From positions 1 to 64,000 of the forward strand of contig NZ_RHFH01000002.1 in the NCBI RefSeq assembly GCF_004745075.1: DNA of 64,000 nt, read 5' to 3'. Source of the stretch: Brevibacterium sp. S111. Lineage in GTDB: Bacteria > Actinomycetota > Actinomycetes > Actinomycetales > Brevibacteriaceae. Position numbers and translations under genes: made by a program. The notes beneath the pieces were generated by a model that was not told the origin of the DNA, ran no database searches, and was given only the letters and a program-made list of their open reading frames with translations. How positions within the stretch are numbered: position 1 is the stretch's first letter; each line of letters begins with the position of its first letter. Shown here piece by piece: positions 55,235-63,434 of the stretch.

Positions 55235-56353
55235 TCAGGAGTCGAAGTCGACGACGACCTCATCGCTGACGGGGAAGGTCTGGCAGGTGAGGACGAAGTT
55301 CGCCTCGACCTCGGCGTCCTCGAGGGCGTAGTTGCGGACCATGTCGACCTCGCCGCCGCAGATCTTCGCGCGGCAGGTTCCGCACACCCCGCCCTTGCAG
55401 GCGAACGGCAGATCGGAGCGCGATTCCTGTGCGGAATCGAGGATGGTCTTGCCCTGCGACATCGCCGAGGTGGTGCGGCGTCCGTCGATGACGACCGTGA
55501 CCTCGCTGGTGGCGCCTTCGACGACCTTGTCGGCGTGGACGACCTCCGGCGGCGGTTCGTCGACGTAGAAGAGTTCGAAGTGGATCCTCTCCTTCGGCAC
55601 GTCGAACTCGGCGAGCACCCTGCGGGCGTCTTCGAGCATCCCGAAGGGACCGCACAGCCACACATGGTCCATGCTGCCGATCGGGACGATGGCGCTCAGC
55701 AGCTGCCGCAGCTTCTCCTCGTCGAGGCGGCCGGAGAAGAGTTCGACTTCGCGGGGTTCGCGGGAGAGGACGTGGACGAGGTCGAGCTGCTGGTTGCGGG
55801 CGTCCTTGAGGTCGGCGAGCTCCTCGGCGAACATCACGGTGTTCGTCTTCCGGTTGCCGTAGAGCAGGGTCACCGAGGCTTCGGGGTTCGACAGCACGGT
55901 CGACGCGATCGAGAGCATCGGGGTGATCCCGGATCCGGCCGCGATGCACAGATGCCGTCCGCCCTGGTCCGGGTCGGCCCGGAAGCTGCCCGAGGGCGGC
56001 TGGACCTCGATGACGTCGCCGGCACGGACCTCACGCACGAGCCAGAGGGAGAAGAGCCCTTCGGGGACCTCACGCACACCGATGCGCGGGTCGGATCCGG
56101 CCGGGGCGCAGATCGAGTAGGTGCGGCGGTGCTCCTGCCCGTCGATGAGCCGGCGCAGGGTCAGCGACTGTCCGGCGGCGAAGTCGAAGAGCTCGGCGTA
56201 CTCCTCGGGCACATCGAAGGTCACGGCCGCGGAATCCTCGGTGAGGTGGTCGACGGACTTCACGGTCAGCGGGTAGAAGCTCGACCGGGAGGAGCCGTCG
56301 GCGCGCTGGGCGGTGGGGGCCGCCTCGGCGGTCTGATCGATCGTCTGGGTCAT
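55235..56353 (-). CDS. paaE: Phenylacetyl-CoA epoxidase reductase PaaE
   Basis: 372 residues from the ATG at 56353, sharing one base with the paaD stop (TGATG). An FAD domain with RRTYSICAP, an NAD(P) domain with CIAAGSGITPMLSI and VWLCGPFGML, and a C-terminal [2Fe-2S] domain with CKGGVCGTCRAKI and a final cysteine in LTCQTF are in the PaaE order. It supplies electrons to the PaaABC oxygenase. The first 25 residues are an Ala/Thr-rich extension containing the iterated 11-mer. Confidence 0.9.
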   Translation of the reverse strand: MTQTIDQTAEAAPTAQRADGSSRSSFYPLTVKSVDHLTEDSAAVTFDVPEEYAELFDFAAGQSLTLRRLIDGQEHRRTYSICAPAGSDPRIGVREVPEGLFSLWLVREVRAGDVIEVQPPSGSFRADPDQGGRHLCIAAGSGITPMLSIASTVLSNPEASVTLLYGNRKTNTVMFAEELADLKDARNQQLDLVHVLSREPREVELFSGRLDEEKLRQLLSAIVPIGSMDHVWLCGPFGMLEDARRVLAEFDVPKERIHFELFYVDEPPPEVVHADKVVEGATSEVTVVIDGRRTTSAMSQGKTILDSAQESRSDLPFACKGGVCGTCRAKICGGEVDMVRNYALEDAEVEANFVLTCQTFPVSDEVVVDFDS

Positions 56354-56889
56354 CAGATCTCCTTCACATGGTCGAACGGTTCCAGGCAGTCGAGGCACTG
56401 GTACATGGCCTTGCACGCGGTCGGGCCGAATTCGGAGGACAGTCTCACGTTCTCCGACCCGCACAGCACGCAGCTCACGGCGCGGCGGGTGGGCATGAGG
56501 GTCAGTGCCACCGGCCCCTGCCGGTGCGGTGCGGCTCCGGGCGGGGAGATGCCGGCATCCCTGAGTGCCTTCTTGCCGCGTTCGGTGATCCAGTCGCTCG
56601 TCCACGCCGGGGACAGGGACACGCGCACCTCGGCGTCGGGGAAGCCGGCGTCGAGGAGTTCGCGCTGTAAGTCATCGCGCATCGTCGCCATCGCCGGGCA
56701 CCCCGAATAGGTGGGGGTGATCGTCGTGATGACGCGGCCGTCCTCGATGCTCACATCACGGAGCACGCCGAGGTCGAGCAGCGTGAGCATCGGCATCTCC
56801 GGGTCCGTCACGCGTTCGGCGGCGGCACGGGCACGCTCGATCGCCTCGGCGTCGGTGCCGGTCGGGTGGGTCCGCAGCATGGCGGTCAC
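56353..56889 (-). CDS. paaD: Phenylacetyl-CoA epoxidase maturation protein PaaD
   Basis: 178 residues if started at GTG 56889, which overlaps the paaC stop by 4 bp (GTGA); an ATG at 56880 would give 175. The MIP18/DUF59 domain is visible (VTDPEMPMLTLLDLGVLRDV, then PTYSGCPAM), and a C-terminal zinc-ribbon-like part has CVLCGS and CLDC. PaaD is needed for full epoxidase activity, probably for iron-sulfur or diiron maturation. It lies in the normal paaABCDE order. Confidence 0.87.
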   Translation of the reverse strand: MTAMLRTHPTGTDAEAIERARAAAERVTDPEMPMLTLLDLGVLRDVSIEDGRVITTITPTYSGCPAMATMRDDLQRELLDAGFPDAEVRVSLSPAWTSDWITERGKKALRDAGISPPGAAPHRQGPVALTLMPTRRAVSCVLCGSENVRLSSEFGPTACKAMYQCLDCLEPFDHVKEI

Positions 56890-57866
56890 CACTGTCCCTC
56901 CGGATGCTCCCGGGCGACGACCTGCATCTCCGCGAGCAGCTTCGACAGGGCTTCGGTGTGGAGTCCGTCGCGGCCCTTGCGACCGTGCACGCCGACCCCG
57001 GCCAGCGATCCGCGGTCGGGACGATCGATGCCGGCGGCGGCGAAGACCTGGTCGATGATGACTCCGGCCTCGTCGGCCACCTCGGCGGGGTCGACGCCGA
57101 TTCCGGCTTCGGCCACGGCGGCCTCGACCGGGTGGGATTCGAAGAGTTCGGTCCACAGCGGCCACAGCCCGTTCAGGGCGCTGATCAAGCGGGACTTCGA
57201 TTCCTCGGTGCCGCGGGCCAGGGTGAGGACCCAGCGTCCGGCGAAGTCGCGGTGGTAGGACATCTCCTTGACGCCCTTCGCCGCGATCGCGGCGAGCACG
57301 GTGTCGCGGCTGGTCGTCAGGCGTTCGAAGATCGACAGGCGCCAGGTGGAGTAGATGAGGATCTTCGCGACCGCCTCGGCAAAGTCGCCGTTGGGGACCT
57401 CGGCCAGGCGGACGTTGCGGAAGGCGAGGTCGTTGCGGAAGTACGCGAGCCGATCCTCATCGGGCACGGGTGAGCCCCCGGGCAGTTCGGGCACGAGCTC
57501 CGGATCGGCGGCCGCGGCGCGGGCGAGCAGGAGTCGGGCCTGCCCGAGGAGGTCGAGGGCGATGTTCGCCAGCGCGATGTCCTCTTCGAGGTCGGGGGCG
57601 TTCGAGCACCATTCGGAGATCCGCTGGGAGAACACGAGCGCGTCATCGCCGAGCATGAGGCAGTAGGCGCCGAGGTCCTTCGCGTCGACCCCGTCGGGCA
57701 CGGTCGTGTCGACGCCGGCCAGCGGGTCCTCGAAGTCGGTGCCGAAGGCCCAGTTCGCATCGTTGACGAGCAGGCCCGAGTAGGCGTTGTCGTGGGTGCC
57801 GTGGTCGACGTTGGTTCCCGCTTCATCGTGTTCGACGTGAACGGTGGGTTCGTTGTTCGCAGTCAT
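56886..57866 (-). CDS. paaC: Phenylacetyl-CoA epoxidase structural subunit PaaC
   Basis: 326 residues from the ATG at 57866, 13 bp after paaB. It has the ferritin-like helical pattern of PaaC: GLLVNDANWAFGTDFE is replaced at the N-terminus by a longer polar extension, then LGAYCLMLGDDALVFSQRISEWCSNAPDLEEDIALANIALDLLGQAR, and FRNVRLAEVPNGDFAEAVAKILIYSTW. PaaC pairs with catalytic PaaA and has lost a full diiron site. The about 50-residue N-terminal extension is longer than in Escherichia coli. Confidence 0.89.
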   Translation of the reverse strand: MTANNEPTVHVEHDEAGTNVDHGTHDNAYSGLLVNDANWAFGTDFEDPLAGVDTTVPDGVDAKDLGAYCLMLGDDALVFSQRISEWCSNAPDLEEDIALANIALDLLGQARLLLARAAAADPELVPELPGGSPVPDEDRLAYFRNDLAFRNVRLAEVPNGDFAEAVAKILIYSTWRLSIFERLTTSRDTVLAAIAAKGVKEMSYHRDFAGRWVLTLARGTEESKSRLISALNGLWPLWTELFESHPVEAAVAEAGIGVDPAEVADEAGVIIDQVFAAAGIDRPDRGSLAGVGVHGRKGRDGLHTEALSKLLAEMQVVAREHPEGQW

Positions 57867-57879
57867 TCGTCTCCCCTTC

Positions 57880-58203
57880 TCACATGTGGGGGACATCGTC
57901 GGGGATGTCGTAGAAGGTCGGATGCCGGTAGACCTTGTCGCCGCTGGGGGCGAACATCGGGTCCTTCTCGTCCGGGCTCGAGGCCGTGACATCGGCGGAG
58001 CGGACGACCCAGATGCTCACGCCCTCGTTGCGTCGGGTGTAGACGTCGCGGGCATGGTGGATGGCCATCTGGTCATCGGTCGCGTGCAGCGACCCGACGT
58101 GGACGTGGTTGAGTCCGCGCTTGCCGCGCACGAAGACCTCGTACAGCGGCCATTCGCCGCGGGTCGCACTCGCCGAGGCGGAGCCGGGGTTGGTCTCGGT
58201 CAT
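57880..58203 (-). CDS. paaB: Phenylacetyl-CoA epoxidase subunit PaaB
   Basis: 107 residues. [25 protein letters not shown] and [19 protein letters not shown] are the PaaB core. PaaB joins the PaaAC heterodimers. The start overlaps the paaA stop by 4 bp (ATGA at 58200-58203). A short Ser/Ala N-terminal tail carries the iterated 11-mer. Confidence 0.9.
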   Translation of the reverse strand: MTETNPGSASASATRGEWPLYEVFVRGKRGLNHVHVGSLHATDDQMAIHHARDVYTRRNEGVSIWVVRSADVTASSPDEKDPMFAPSGDKVYRHPTFYDIPDDVPHM

Positions 58204-59252
58204 TTCGCTGCCTCCTCGGCGGTGGTGGTGGAGCCGTCGGCCGACGGCACGGTGGGGGCGGCCGCAGTGGCGGCGTTGCCCGCGGTGGGGGCGGCCGCCT
58301 CGGCGTTCTGGTTCTCGGCGAAGGCGAGCGCGGCTTCGCGCACCCAGGCACCGTCGTCCCAGGCGCGCTTGCGGTGGGACACACGCTGTTCGTTGCAGGG
58401 CCCGTCGCCCTTGACGACGGCCCAGAACTCGTCCCAGTTCGGTGTCGAGAAATCATAGTGTCCGCGCTCTTCGTTCCACTTGAGGTTCTCGTCGGGGAAC
58501 GTCACGCCCAGCGCCTCGGCCTGCGGAACGGACATGTCGACGAACTTCTGGCGCAGTTCGTCGTTCGTGTGGGTCTTGATACCCCAGGCCATCGACTGCT
58601 CGGTGTTCGGGGAGTTGTCATCGGGAGGGCCGAACATCATCAGCGAAGGCCACCAGAAGCGGTCGACCGACTCCTGGACCATGGCCCGCTGCTCGTCGGT
58701 GCCGCGCATCATCGTCATGAGCAGTTCGTAACCCTGACGCTGGTGGAAGGACTCCTCCTTGCAGATGCGGATCATGGCGCGCCCGTAGGGGCCGAAGGAC
58801 GTCCGGCACAGCGGCACCTGGTTGCAGATCGCCGCACCGTCGACGAGCCAGCCGATCGTGCCCACGTCGGTGTAGGACAGGGTCGGGTAGTTGAAGATCG
58901 AGGAGTACTTCTGGCGGCCGGCGATGAGCTTCTCTGTGAGTTCGTTGCGCGTGGCGCCGAGGGTCTCTGCGGCCGAATAGAGGTAGAGGCCGTGACCGGC
59001 TTCGTCCTGGACCTTGGCCAGCAGGATCGCCTTGCGCCGCAGCGAAGGGGCACGGGAGATCCAATTGCCCTCGGGCTGCATGCCGATGATCTCCGAGTGC
59101 GCGTGCTGCGCGACCTGGCGGATGAGCGTCTTGCGGTAGGCCTCGGGCATCCAGTCCCGCGGTTCGATCCGGTCCTTGGCCTCGATCGTCGCGTCGAACT
59201 GCGCTTCGAGTTTCGCTTCGTCGTAGCGATTGTCGTTCACTTGAGTCGTCAT
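58200..59252 (-). CDS. paaA: Phenylacetyl-CoA epoxidase catalytic subunit PaaA
   Basis: 350 residues from the ATG at 59252; a GTG two codons upstream is possible. The diiron helices are visible: [11 protein letters not shown] at 54-64, DEAGHG at 83-88, and [10 protein letters not shown] in the later helix pair. It inserts one oxygen atom into the aromatic ring of phenylacetyl-CoA. The last 35 residues are an Ala/Thr-rich extension (with the iterated 11-mer) beyond the usual end. It is the first gene of the minus-strand paa operon. A TetR-type operator candidate lies about 113 bp upstream. Confidence 0.92.
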   Translation of the reverse strand: MTTQVNDNRYDEAKLEAQFDATIEAKDRIEPRDWMPEAYRKTLIRQVAQHAHSEIIGMQPEGNWISRAPSLRRKAILLAKVQDEAGHGLYLYSAAETLGATRNELTEKLIAGRQKYSSIFNYPTLSYTDVGTIGWLVDGAAICNQVPLCRTSFGPYGRAMIRICKEESFHQRQGYELLMTMMRGTDEQRAMVQESVDRFWWPSLMMFGPPDDNSPNTEQSMAWGIKTHTNDELRQKFVDMSVPQAEALGVTFPDENLKWNEERGHYDFSTPNWDEFWAVVKGDGPCNEQRVSHRKRAWDDGAWVREAALAFAENQNAEAAAPTAGNAATAAAPTVPSADGSTTTAEEAAK

Positions 59253-59364
59253 GACCACTCCGCCCTTGGATGTGCCCTTGTCAGGACCTGCCTCGGTCAG
59301 CGGCTGCCGACCTCCCCATCGGTCCGACCATCGTCAGACCTCTGATCCAGGGCATCCATTTACT

Positions 59365-59376
59365 GACCATTTGTTC
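59365..59376. promoter_or_regulatory. TetR-type operator candidate upstream of paaA
   Basis: GACCATTTGTTC matches the perfect site at 59765 in its left half and partly in its right half. It lies 113 bp before paaA. The likely binder is the TetR protein encoded at 61949. Confidence 0.5.
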
Positions 59377-59593
59377 TGTATTGTTGCCACCAGTGTCGCA
59401 CACCCCCGGCCCGGGTGCAATGCCGCCCACGCGAACGGCTTCTATGCGCCTATCTTTCGCAAACAGGCGCCCACCCGGCGCATGTGCCGGTCGATCCACA
59501 GCGGTTTCGGCGCCTTGGGTTCAAGGAGTCGTCGCAACACCTGTCGGATCGACCAGACAAACTTCCTCCGGCCCAAGCGGCGCCTGCCGAATT

Positions 59594-59676
59594 TAGGTCA
59601 GCATCGGATACTTTCAGCGCCGGAAAATGTCCGATAGCGACCTATATTTCTCGGAAACTATCCGATAGCGACCTAT
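59594..59676. repeat. Palindromic element, copy 2, with an extra half-copy
   Basis: 59594-59645 has AGGTC-N5-CGGATACTTTCAGCGCC, then TGTCCG-N5-GACCTAT, the same layout as the element at 36476-36529. A second right half (TATCCGATAGCGACCTAT) is at 59659-59676. TCCGATAGCGACCTAT is thus repeated exactly at 59630 and 59661. Confidence 0.7.
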
Positions 59677-59731
59677 TCCCGCTTCCGCTTGACGATGCGT
59701 GCGCGATTCGCAGGCCGGATCATCGTGTGAC

Positions 59732-59776
59732 TTGACAGCGGCGACTATCGGAACGATATTTATTGACCAGATGGTC
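59732..59776 (+). promoter_or_regulatory. Promoter and operator of the paaI-paaK-paaR transcript
   Basis: TTGACA at 59732-59737 and GATATT at 59755-59760 are separated by 17 bp. The perfect inverted repeat GACCA-GA-TGGTC at 59765-59776 lies where transcription should begin, so a bound TetR dimer would block it. Confidence 0.65.
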
Positions 59777-59899
59777 GTTTATTCTCCGACGGGCTGACCG
59801 TCCGGGATCACGGGGAACTCTCACCGTCGTCCACACGCAGCGGCGCAGGCACTCCTCGTGCACCGGCGCCAGAACCCGCGACTCGAGGAGGAGCCGACC

Positions 59900-60436
59900 T
59901 TGGGACAGCCCACCCACGATACGACGACCGCGGAGTCACAGACCCCGAACACCTCCACCCCCACCGAGGCGGCTCCACAGCCCGATCCCACAGGATCCAC
60001 CGAGGCATCCAGCACCGGGGCAGCCCCACACGCTCCCATACCCACCGGCGCCGCCGCGATGTTCGCCAATGACCGCGCCTCACAGCACTTGGGCATCAAG
60101 GTCGATGACCACGGACCCGGCTGGGCGCAGTGCTCGATGACGATCACCGAGATCATGACCAACGGCCACGACATCACGCACGGCGGCTACGTCTTCCTCT
60201 TCGCCGACACCACCTTCGCCATGGCCTGCAACTACCCGGGCTCGATCACGGTCGCCTCGGGCGGAGACATCGACTTCCTCAAACCCACCTTCATCGGCGA
60301 CGAACTCATCGCCCACGGCCGTGAGGTCATCAAACAGGGACGCTCGGGCATCTACGACGTCACCGTCACCCGCGGTGACGAGATCGTCGCCACCTACCGC
60401 GGTCGCTCCCGCACCCTGCCTCCCCGCACACCGTGA
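59900..60436 (+). CDS. paaI: Phenylacetate-pathway hotdog thioesterase PaaI
   Basis: 178 residues from TTG at 59900, which follows GAGGAGGAG. The first 50 residues are a Thr/Pro/Ala-rich extension. The hotdog core has MTNGHDITHGGYVFLFADTTFAMACNYPG with the catalytic asparagine and aspartate region, then GDIDFLKPTFIGDELIAHG. PaaI hydrolyses ring-hydroxylated or stalled CoA thioesters and frees CoA. It is the first gene of the plus-strand transcript, divergent from paaA. Confidence 0.86.
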   Translation: MGQPTHDTTTAESQTPNTSTPTEAAPQPDPTGSTEASSTGAAPHAPIPTGAAAMFANDRASQHLGIKVDDHGPGWAQCSMTITEIMTNGHDITHGGYVFLFADTTFAMACNYPGSITVASGGDIDFLKPTFIGDELIAHGREVIKQGRSGIYDVTVTRGDEIVATYRGRSRTLPPRTP

Positions 60437-60602
60437 CCGGCAGCAGGCGGGCGCAGCGCTGACGCGGCCGATGCCGCCGCCTGCCCACCCCCAACCACCC
60501 GCAGAGGACACGACGCCGGAGTCGGTGCCCCTCCTCGGCGGTCAGCGGATCGGACGCCCCGTCCGAATCCGGCACAGAGAAGAATTTCGCAAGGAGACGA
60601 TG

Positions 60603-61898
60603 ATGACTGACACCGACCTCGACGCCGGCGAACGGATGAGCCTCGACGAGCTGCGCGCCGACCAGCTGAAGAACCTCAAGACCACGGTGACCTCCGTATA
60701 TGAGCAGGTGCCCTTCTACCGGAAGGCCTTCGACGAACTCGGCGTCAGCCCTGCGGACATCACGAGCCTCGACGACATCGCGAAGCTGCCCTTCACGACC
60801 AAGCAGGATCTGCGCGACAACTATCCCTTCGGGCTCTTCGCGGTGCCGCAGGAGCAGGTCGCACGCATCCACGCCTCTTCGGGCACGACCGGCCTGCCGA
60901 CGGTCGTCGGGTACACGATGGGCGACCTCGACCGATGGGGTGCCCTCATCGCGCGGTCCATCCTCGGCGCCGGCGGCGAGCGCGGACAGATGATGCACAA
61001 CGCCTACGGCTACGGACTGTTCACCGGCGGCCTGGGCGTCCACGGCGCCGAACGTCACGGCTTCACCGTCGTGCCGATCTCCGGCGGGCAGACTCCGCGC
61101 CAGGTGCAGCTCATCCAGGACTTCAAACCGGACATCATCACGGCCACGCCGACGTATCTGCTCACCATCCTCGACGAGTTCCATCGCCAGGGCATCGACC
61201 CGACGTCGACGAGCCTGAAGACCGCGATCTGCGGTGCCGAGCCGTGGACGGACGAGATGCGCAAGGAGATCGAGCAGTCCTTCAACATCAACGCCGTCGA
61301 CATCTACGGCCTCTCCGAGGTCATGGGACCCGGTGTGGCCTGCGAGTCGGCCGTGACGAAGGACGGTCCGACGATCTGGGAGGACCACTTCTACCCGGAG
61401 ATCGTCGACCCCTTCACCGGAGAGGCGCTGCCCGACGGCGAGGAGGGCGAGCTCGTCTTCACCTCGCTGACGAAGGAGGCGCTGCCGATCATCCGCTACC
61501 GCACGCACGATCTCGCGACCCTGCTGCCGGGAACCGCACGCCCGAACTTCCGCCGGATCTCGCGCATCACCGGCCGCTCGGACGACCTCATGATCATCCG
61601 CGGGGTGAATGTCTACCCGGCCAACGTCGAATCCGTGCTCTTCGAGTTCAGCCCGCTGAGCCCGCATTTCCAGCTCCTCCTCACCCGCCCCGGCCGGATG
61701 GACGAGATGACCGTCGAGGTCGAAGCCCGCGAGGGCGTCGGTGCGATCGAACTCGAGGGCCTCGACCGTCTCGTCGCGGCCCGCATCAAGGAGCGCCTCG
61801 GCGTCTCCTGCGGCGTCGACATCAAGCTGCCCGGCGACCTGCCGCGCTCGGTCGGCAAGATGAAGCGCATCATCGACCGCCGCGAAGGCATCCGCTGA
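60603..61898 (+). CDS. paaK: Phenylacetate-CoA ligase
   Basis: 431 residues from the second of two adjacent ATG codons (60603), best spaced after AAGGAG. The PaaK family pattern is clear: YEQVPFYRKAFDELGV, ASSGTTGLPTVVGYT as the ATP loop, NAYGYGLFTGGLGVHGAERHG, and YGLSEVMGPGVA. It forms phenylacetyl-CoA, the first step of the pathway, with ATP. It sits between paaI and a TetR gene on the plus strand. Confidence 0.93.
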   Translation: MTDTDLDAGERMSLDELRADQLKNLKTTVTSVYEQVPFYRKAFDELGVSPADITSLDDIAKLPFTTKQDLRDNYPFGLFAVPQEQVARIHASSGTTGLPTVVGYTMGDLDRWGALIARSILGAGGERGQMMHNAYGYGLFTGGLGVHGAERHGFTVVPISGGQTPRQVQLIQDFKPDIITATPTYLLTILDEFHRQGIDPTSTSLKTAICGAEPWTDEMRKEIEQSFNINAVDIYGLSEVMGPGVACESAVTKDGPTIWEDHFYPEIVDPFTGEALPDGEEGELVFTSLTKEALPIIRYRTHDLATLLPGTARPNFRRISRITGRSDDLMIIRGVNVYPANVESVLFEFSPLSPHFQLLLTRPGRMDEMTVEVEAREGVGAIELEGLDRLVAARIKERLGVSCGVDIKLPGDLPRSVGKMKRIIDRREGIR

Positions 61899-61948
61899 GA
61901 TGACGTGCGTCTCCGTGCGTCACGCGGCAGCCGATTAGACTGATCAGC

Positions 61949-62632
61949 ATGCCCGAATCGTCCTCATCCGCGTCGGATTCCCTCGCCGAGGCGGCCGCCC
62001 GGTCCCCGCGCTCCGCCGAGTCGACATCGTCGACCGCCGCCCCCAAGCGCTCGCGCCGCGGTCGCCCCGGCTATGACCGGGAGACGCTCATCAACAGGGC
62101 CACCGAGGTGTTCGTCTCCCGCGGCTACGACGGCACCTCGATGGACACCGTCGCCCGGGAGCTCGGCATCACGAAGTCGGCGATCTACCATCATGTGAAG
62201 TCGAAGGAAGAGCTGCTGCGGTTGGCGATCAACCGCGGCATCGACGCCTTGGACTCAGCCGTCGAAGCCGAGAGCCATCGGACCGGGATCACCGCCCTCG
62301 AACGGCTGCGTCTGGCCGTGCGGGCCAGTGTGCTCATTCTCATCGAGTACCACCATTCGGTGACTCTGCTGCTGCGCGTTCGCGGGAACTCGGCCATCGA
62401 GCTCGAGGCCCTCGATGCGCGTCGCGCCATCGACGAGAAGATCCGCAGTCTCGTCTCCGCGGCGATCGACGAGGGCGGACTCCGCTCGGACTTCAGCCCC
62501 GGGCTCATCACTCGCCTGCTCTTCGGCATGGTCAATTCGATCACCGAGTGGTACCGCTCGAGCTACCCCATCGACCCCGACACCATCGCCGAGGCGGTCA
62601 CCACGATGGCGTTCCAAGGGCTCGAGGCCTGA
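61949..62632 (+). CDS. TetR-family regulator, probable PaaR
   Basis: 227 residues. An N-terminal polar extension (about 1-40, with the iterated 11-mer) precedes the helix-turn-helix: NRATEVFVSRGYDGTSMDTVARELGITKSAIYHHVKSKEEL. The ligand domain is helical. It is the third gene of the paaI-paaK transcript, and the GACCA inverted repeats lie before both paa transcripts. It is therefore the best candidate for the phenylacetyl-CoA-responsive repressor. The name is inferred from position. Confidence 0.83.
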   Translation: MPESSSSASDSLAEAAARSPRSAESTSSTAAPKRSRRGRPGYDRETLINRATEVFVSRGYDGTSMDTVARELGITKSAIYHHVKSKEELLRLAINRGIDALDSAVEAESHRTGITALERLRLAVRASVLILIEYHHSVTLLLRVRGNSAIELEALDARRAIDEKIRSLVSAAIDEGGLRSDFSPGLITRLLFGMVNSITEWYRSSYPIDPDTIAEAVTTMAFQGLEA

Positions 62633-62659
62633 ACCACCGGCCCTGGCCCGCCCAACAAA

Positions 62660-62727
62660 GTTGCGGGCTTGCGGAGCACTCAGCTGCGGGCCGTGGGGCA
62701 CTCGGTTGCGAAATTGTGGGGCACTCA
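62660..62727. repeat. 22-23 bp tandem repeat, three units
   Basis: Units at 62660-62682, 62683-62704 and 62705-62727 share G(T/C)TGCG at the start and GCACTC at the end. The third unit includes the last codons and stop (62725-62727) of the minus-strand TetR gene. It resembles in size and GGAG/ACTC content the repeat after the LysR gene. Confidence 0.65.
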
Positions 62728-63357
62728 GTCGAAGTCGGTCGCCGCACCGGCAGCGAGAATCCACCCCAGCGTCGCCTCCGTCTCGGCCAGTAGCCGATCG
62801 CGCGGAGGCTCGTAGCCGCTGATGACCCAGTCGACGACCACCTGCAGCCCGGCACCGACGAGGACGTCGCCGAGGACTCGCCTTCGGGCCGGCGTCAGCG
62901 GCGGGCCCGCAGTCACCTCCGCCAGACGACCCACGAGCTCGTCGCCGATGGCGCGAGCGTATGAGCGGTACAGCTCATCGACCCGGGCGCTGACTCCCAG
63001 GACCTCGAAGAGGTGGACGCGCGCCCAGACCGGGTTGGCCTGCACCCAATCAAGGAAGCCGGCGACGAAACCGCGCAGCACCTCGCGAGCCTCACCACCG
63101 CCGCCTGCGAGCACCGCCTCGCGCAGATCGGCGACCACCCGCGCATAGACGGCACAGAGAAGGTCCTCGAGCGTCGCAAACGACTCATAGAAATAGCGCT
63201 TATTCAGCCCCGCCTCGGCGCAGACCGCACCGACGGTCGCGGCCCGATAGCCGTGGAGGCCGAAGATCTGCGCACCGGCGGCGATGATTCGTTCGCGCCG
63301 TGCACTCTCGCGGGCTCGGCGGCTGGCACCGGCATAAGGTCGTCCATGGTCGCTCAC
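62725..63357 (-). CDS. TetR-family regulator divergent from glpD
   Basis: 210 residues from GTG at 63357; an ATG at 63381 would add eight residues but overlaps GTTG-T-CAAC. The helix-turn-helix reads IIAAGAQIFGLHGYRAATVGAVCAEAGLNKRYFYESFATLEDLL. The rest is a helical ligand domain. No ribosome site is obvious. It is transcribed away from glpD, with a perfect 7-bp-arm palindrome in the gap, so control of glpD is plausible. Confidence 0.82.
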   Translation of the reverse strand: MSDHGRPYAGASRRARESARRERIIAAGAQIFGLHGYRAATVGAVCAEAGLNKRYFYESFATLEDLLCAVYARVVADLREAVLAGGGGEAREVLRGFVAGFLDWVQANPVWARVHLFEVLGVSARVDELYRSYARAIGDELVGRLAEVTAGPPLTPARRRVLGDVLVGAGLQVVVDWVISGYEPPRDRLLAETEATLGWILAAGAATDFD

Positions 63358-63393
63358 ACTGTGATGTTGACAACATTCCACGCCGATTGCAAA

Positions 63394-63413
63394 CTGGTAC
63401 GACTCAGTACCAG
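63394..63413. promoter_or_regulatory. Operator candidate CTGGTAC-N6-GTACCAG
   Basis: Perfect inverted repeat with 7-bp arms and a 6-bp spacer, 37 bp from the TetR start and directly before the AAGGAG of glpD. Its position fits a TetR site blocking both genes. Confidence 0.6.
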
Positions 63414-63434
63414 AAGGAGCGAGGATGCCCGAGG

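Larger units (their letters stand above)
59253..59899. other. 647-bp divergent intergenic region of the paa locus
   Basis: No credible gene was found. It contains two GACCA-type operator candidates (59365-59376 and 59765-59776), a roughly 52-bp palindromic repeat element with an extra half-copy (59594-59676), and a promoter-like TTGACA/GATATT pair (59732-59760). About 200 bp (59377-59593) show nothing I can name. Confidence 0.7.

Noticed and set aside
59251..59637. Possible small genes in the paa divergent gap
   Set aside because: The frames lack ribosome sites and protein-like patterns, and they overlap the operator and repeat element.
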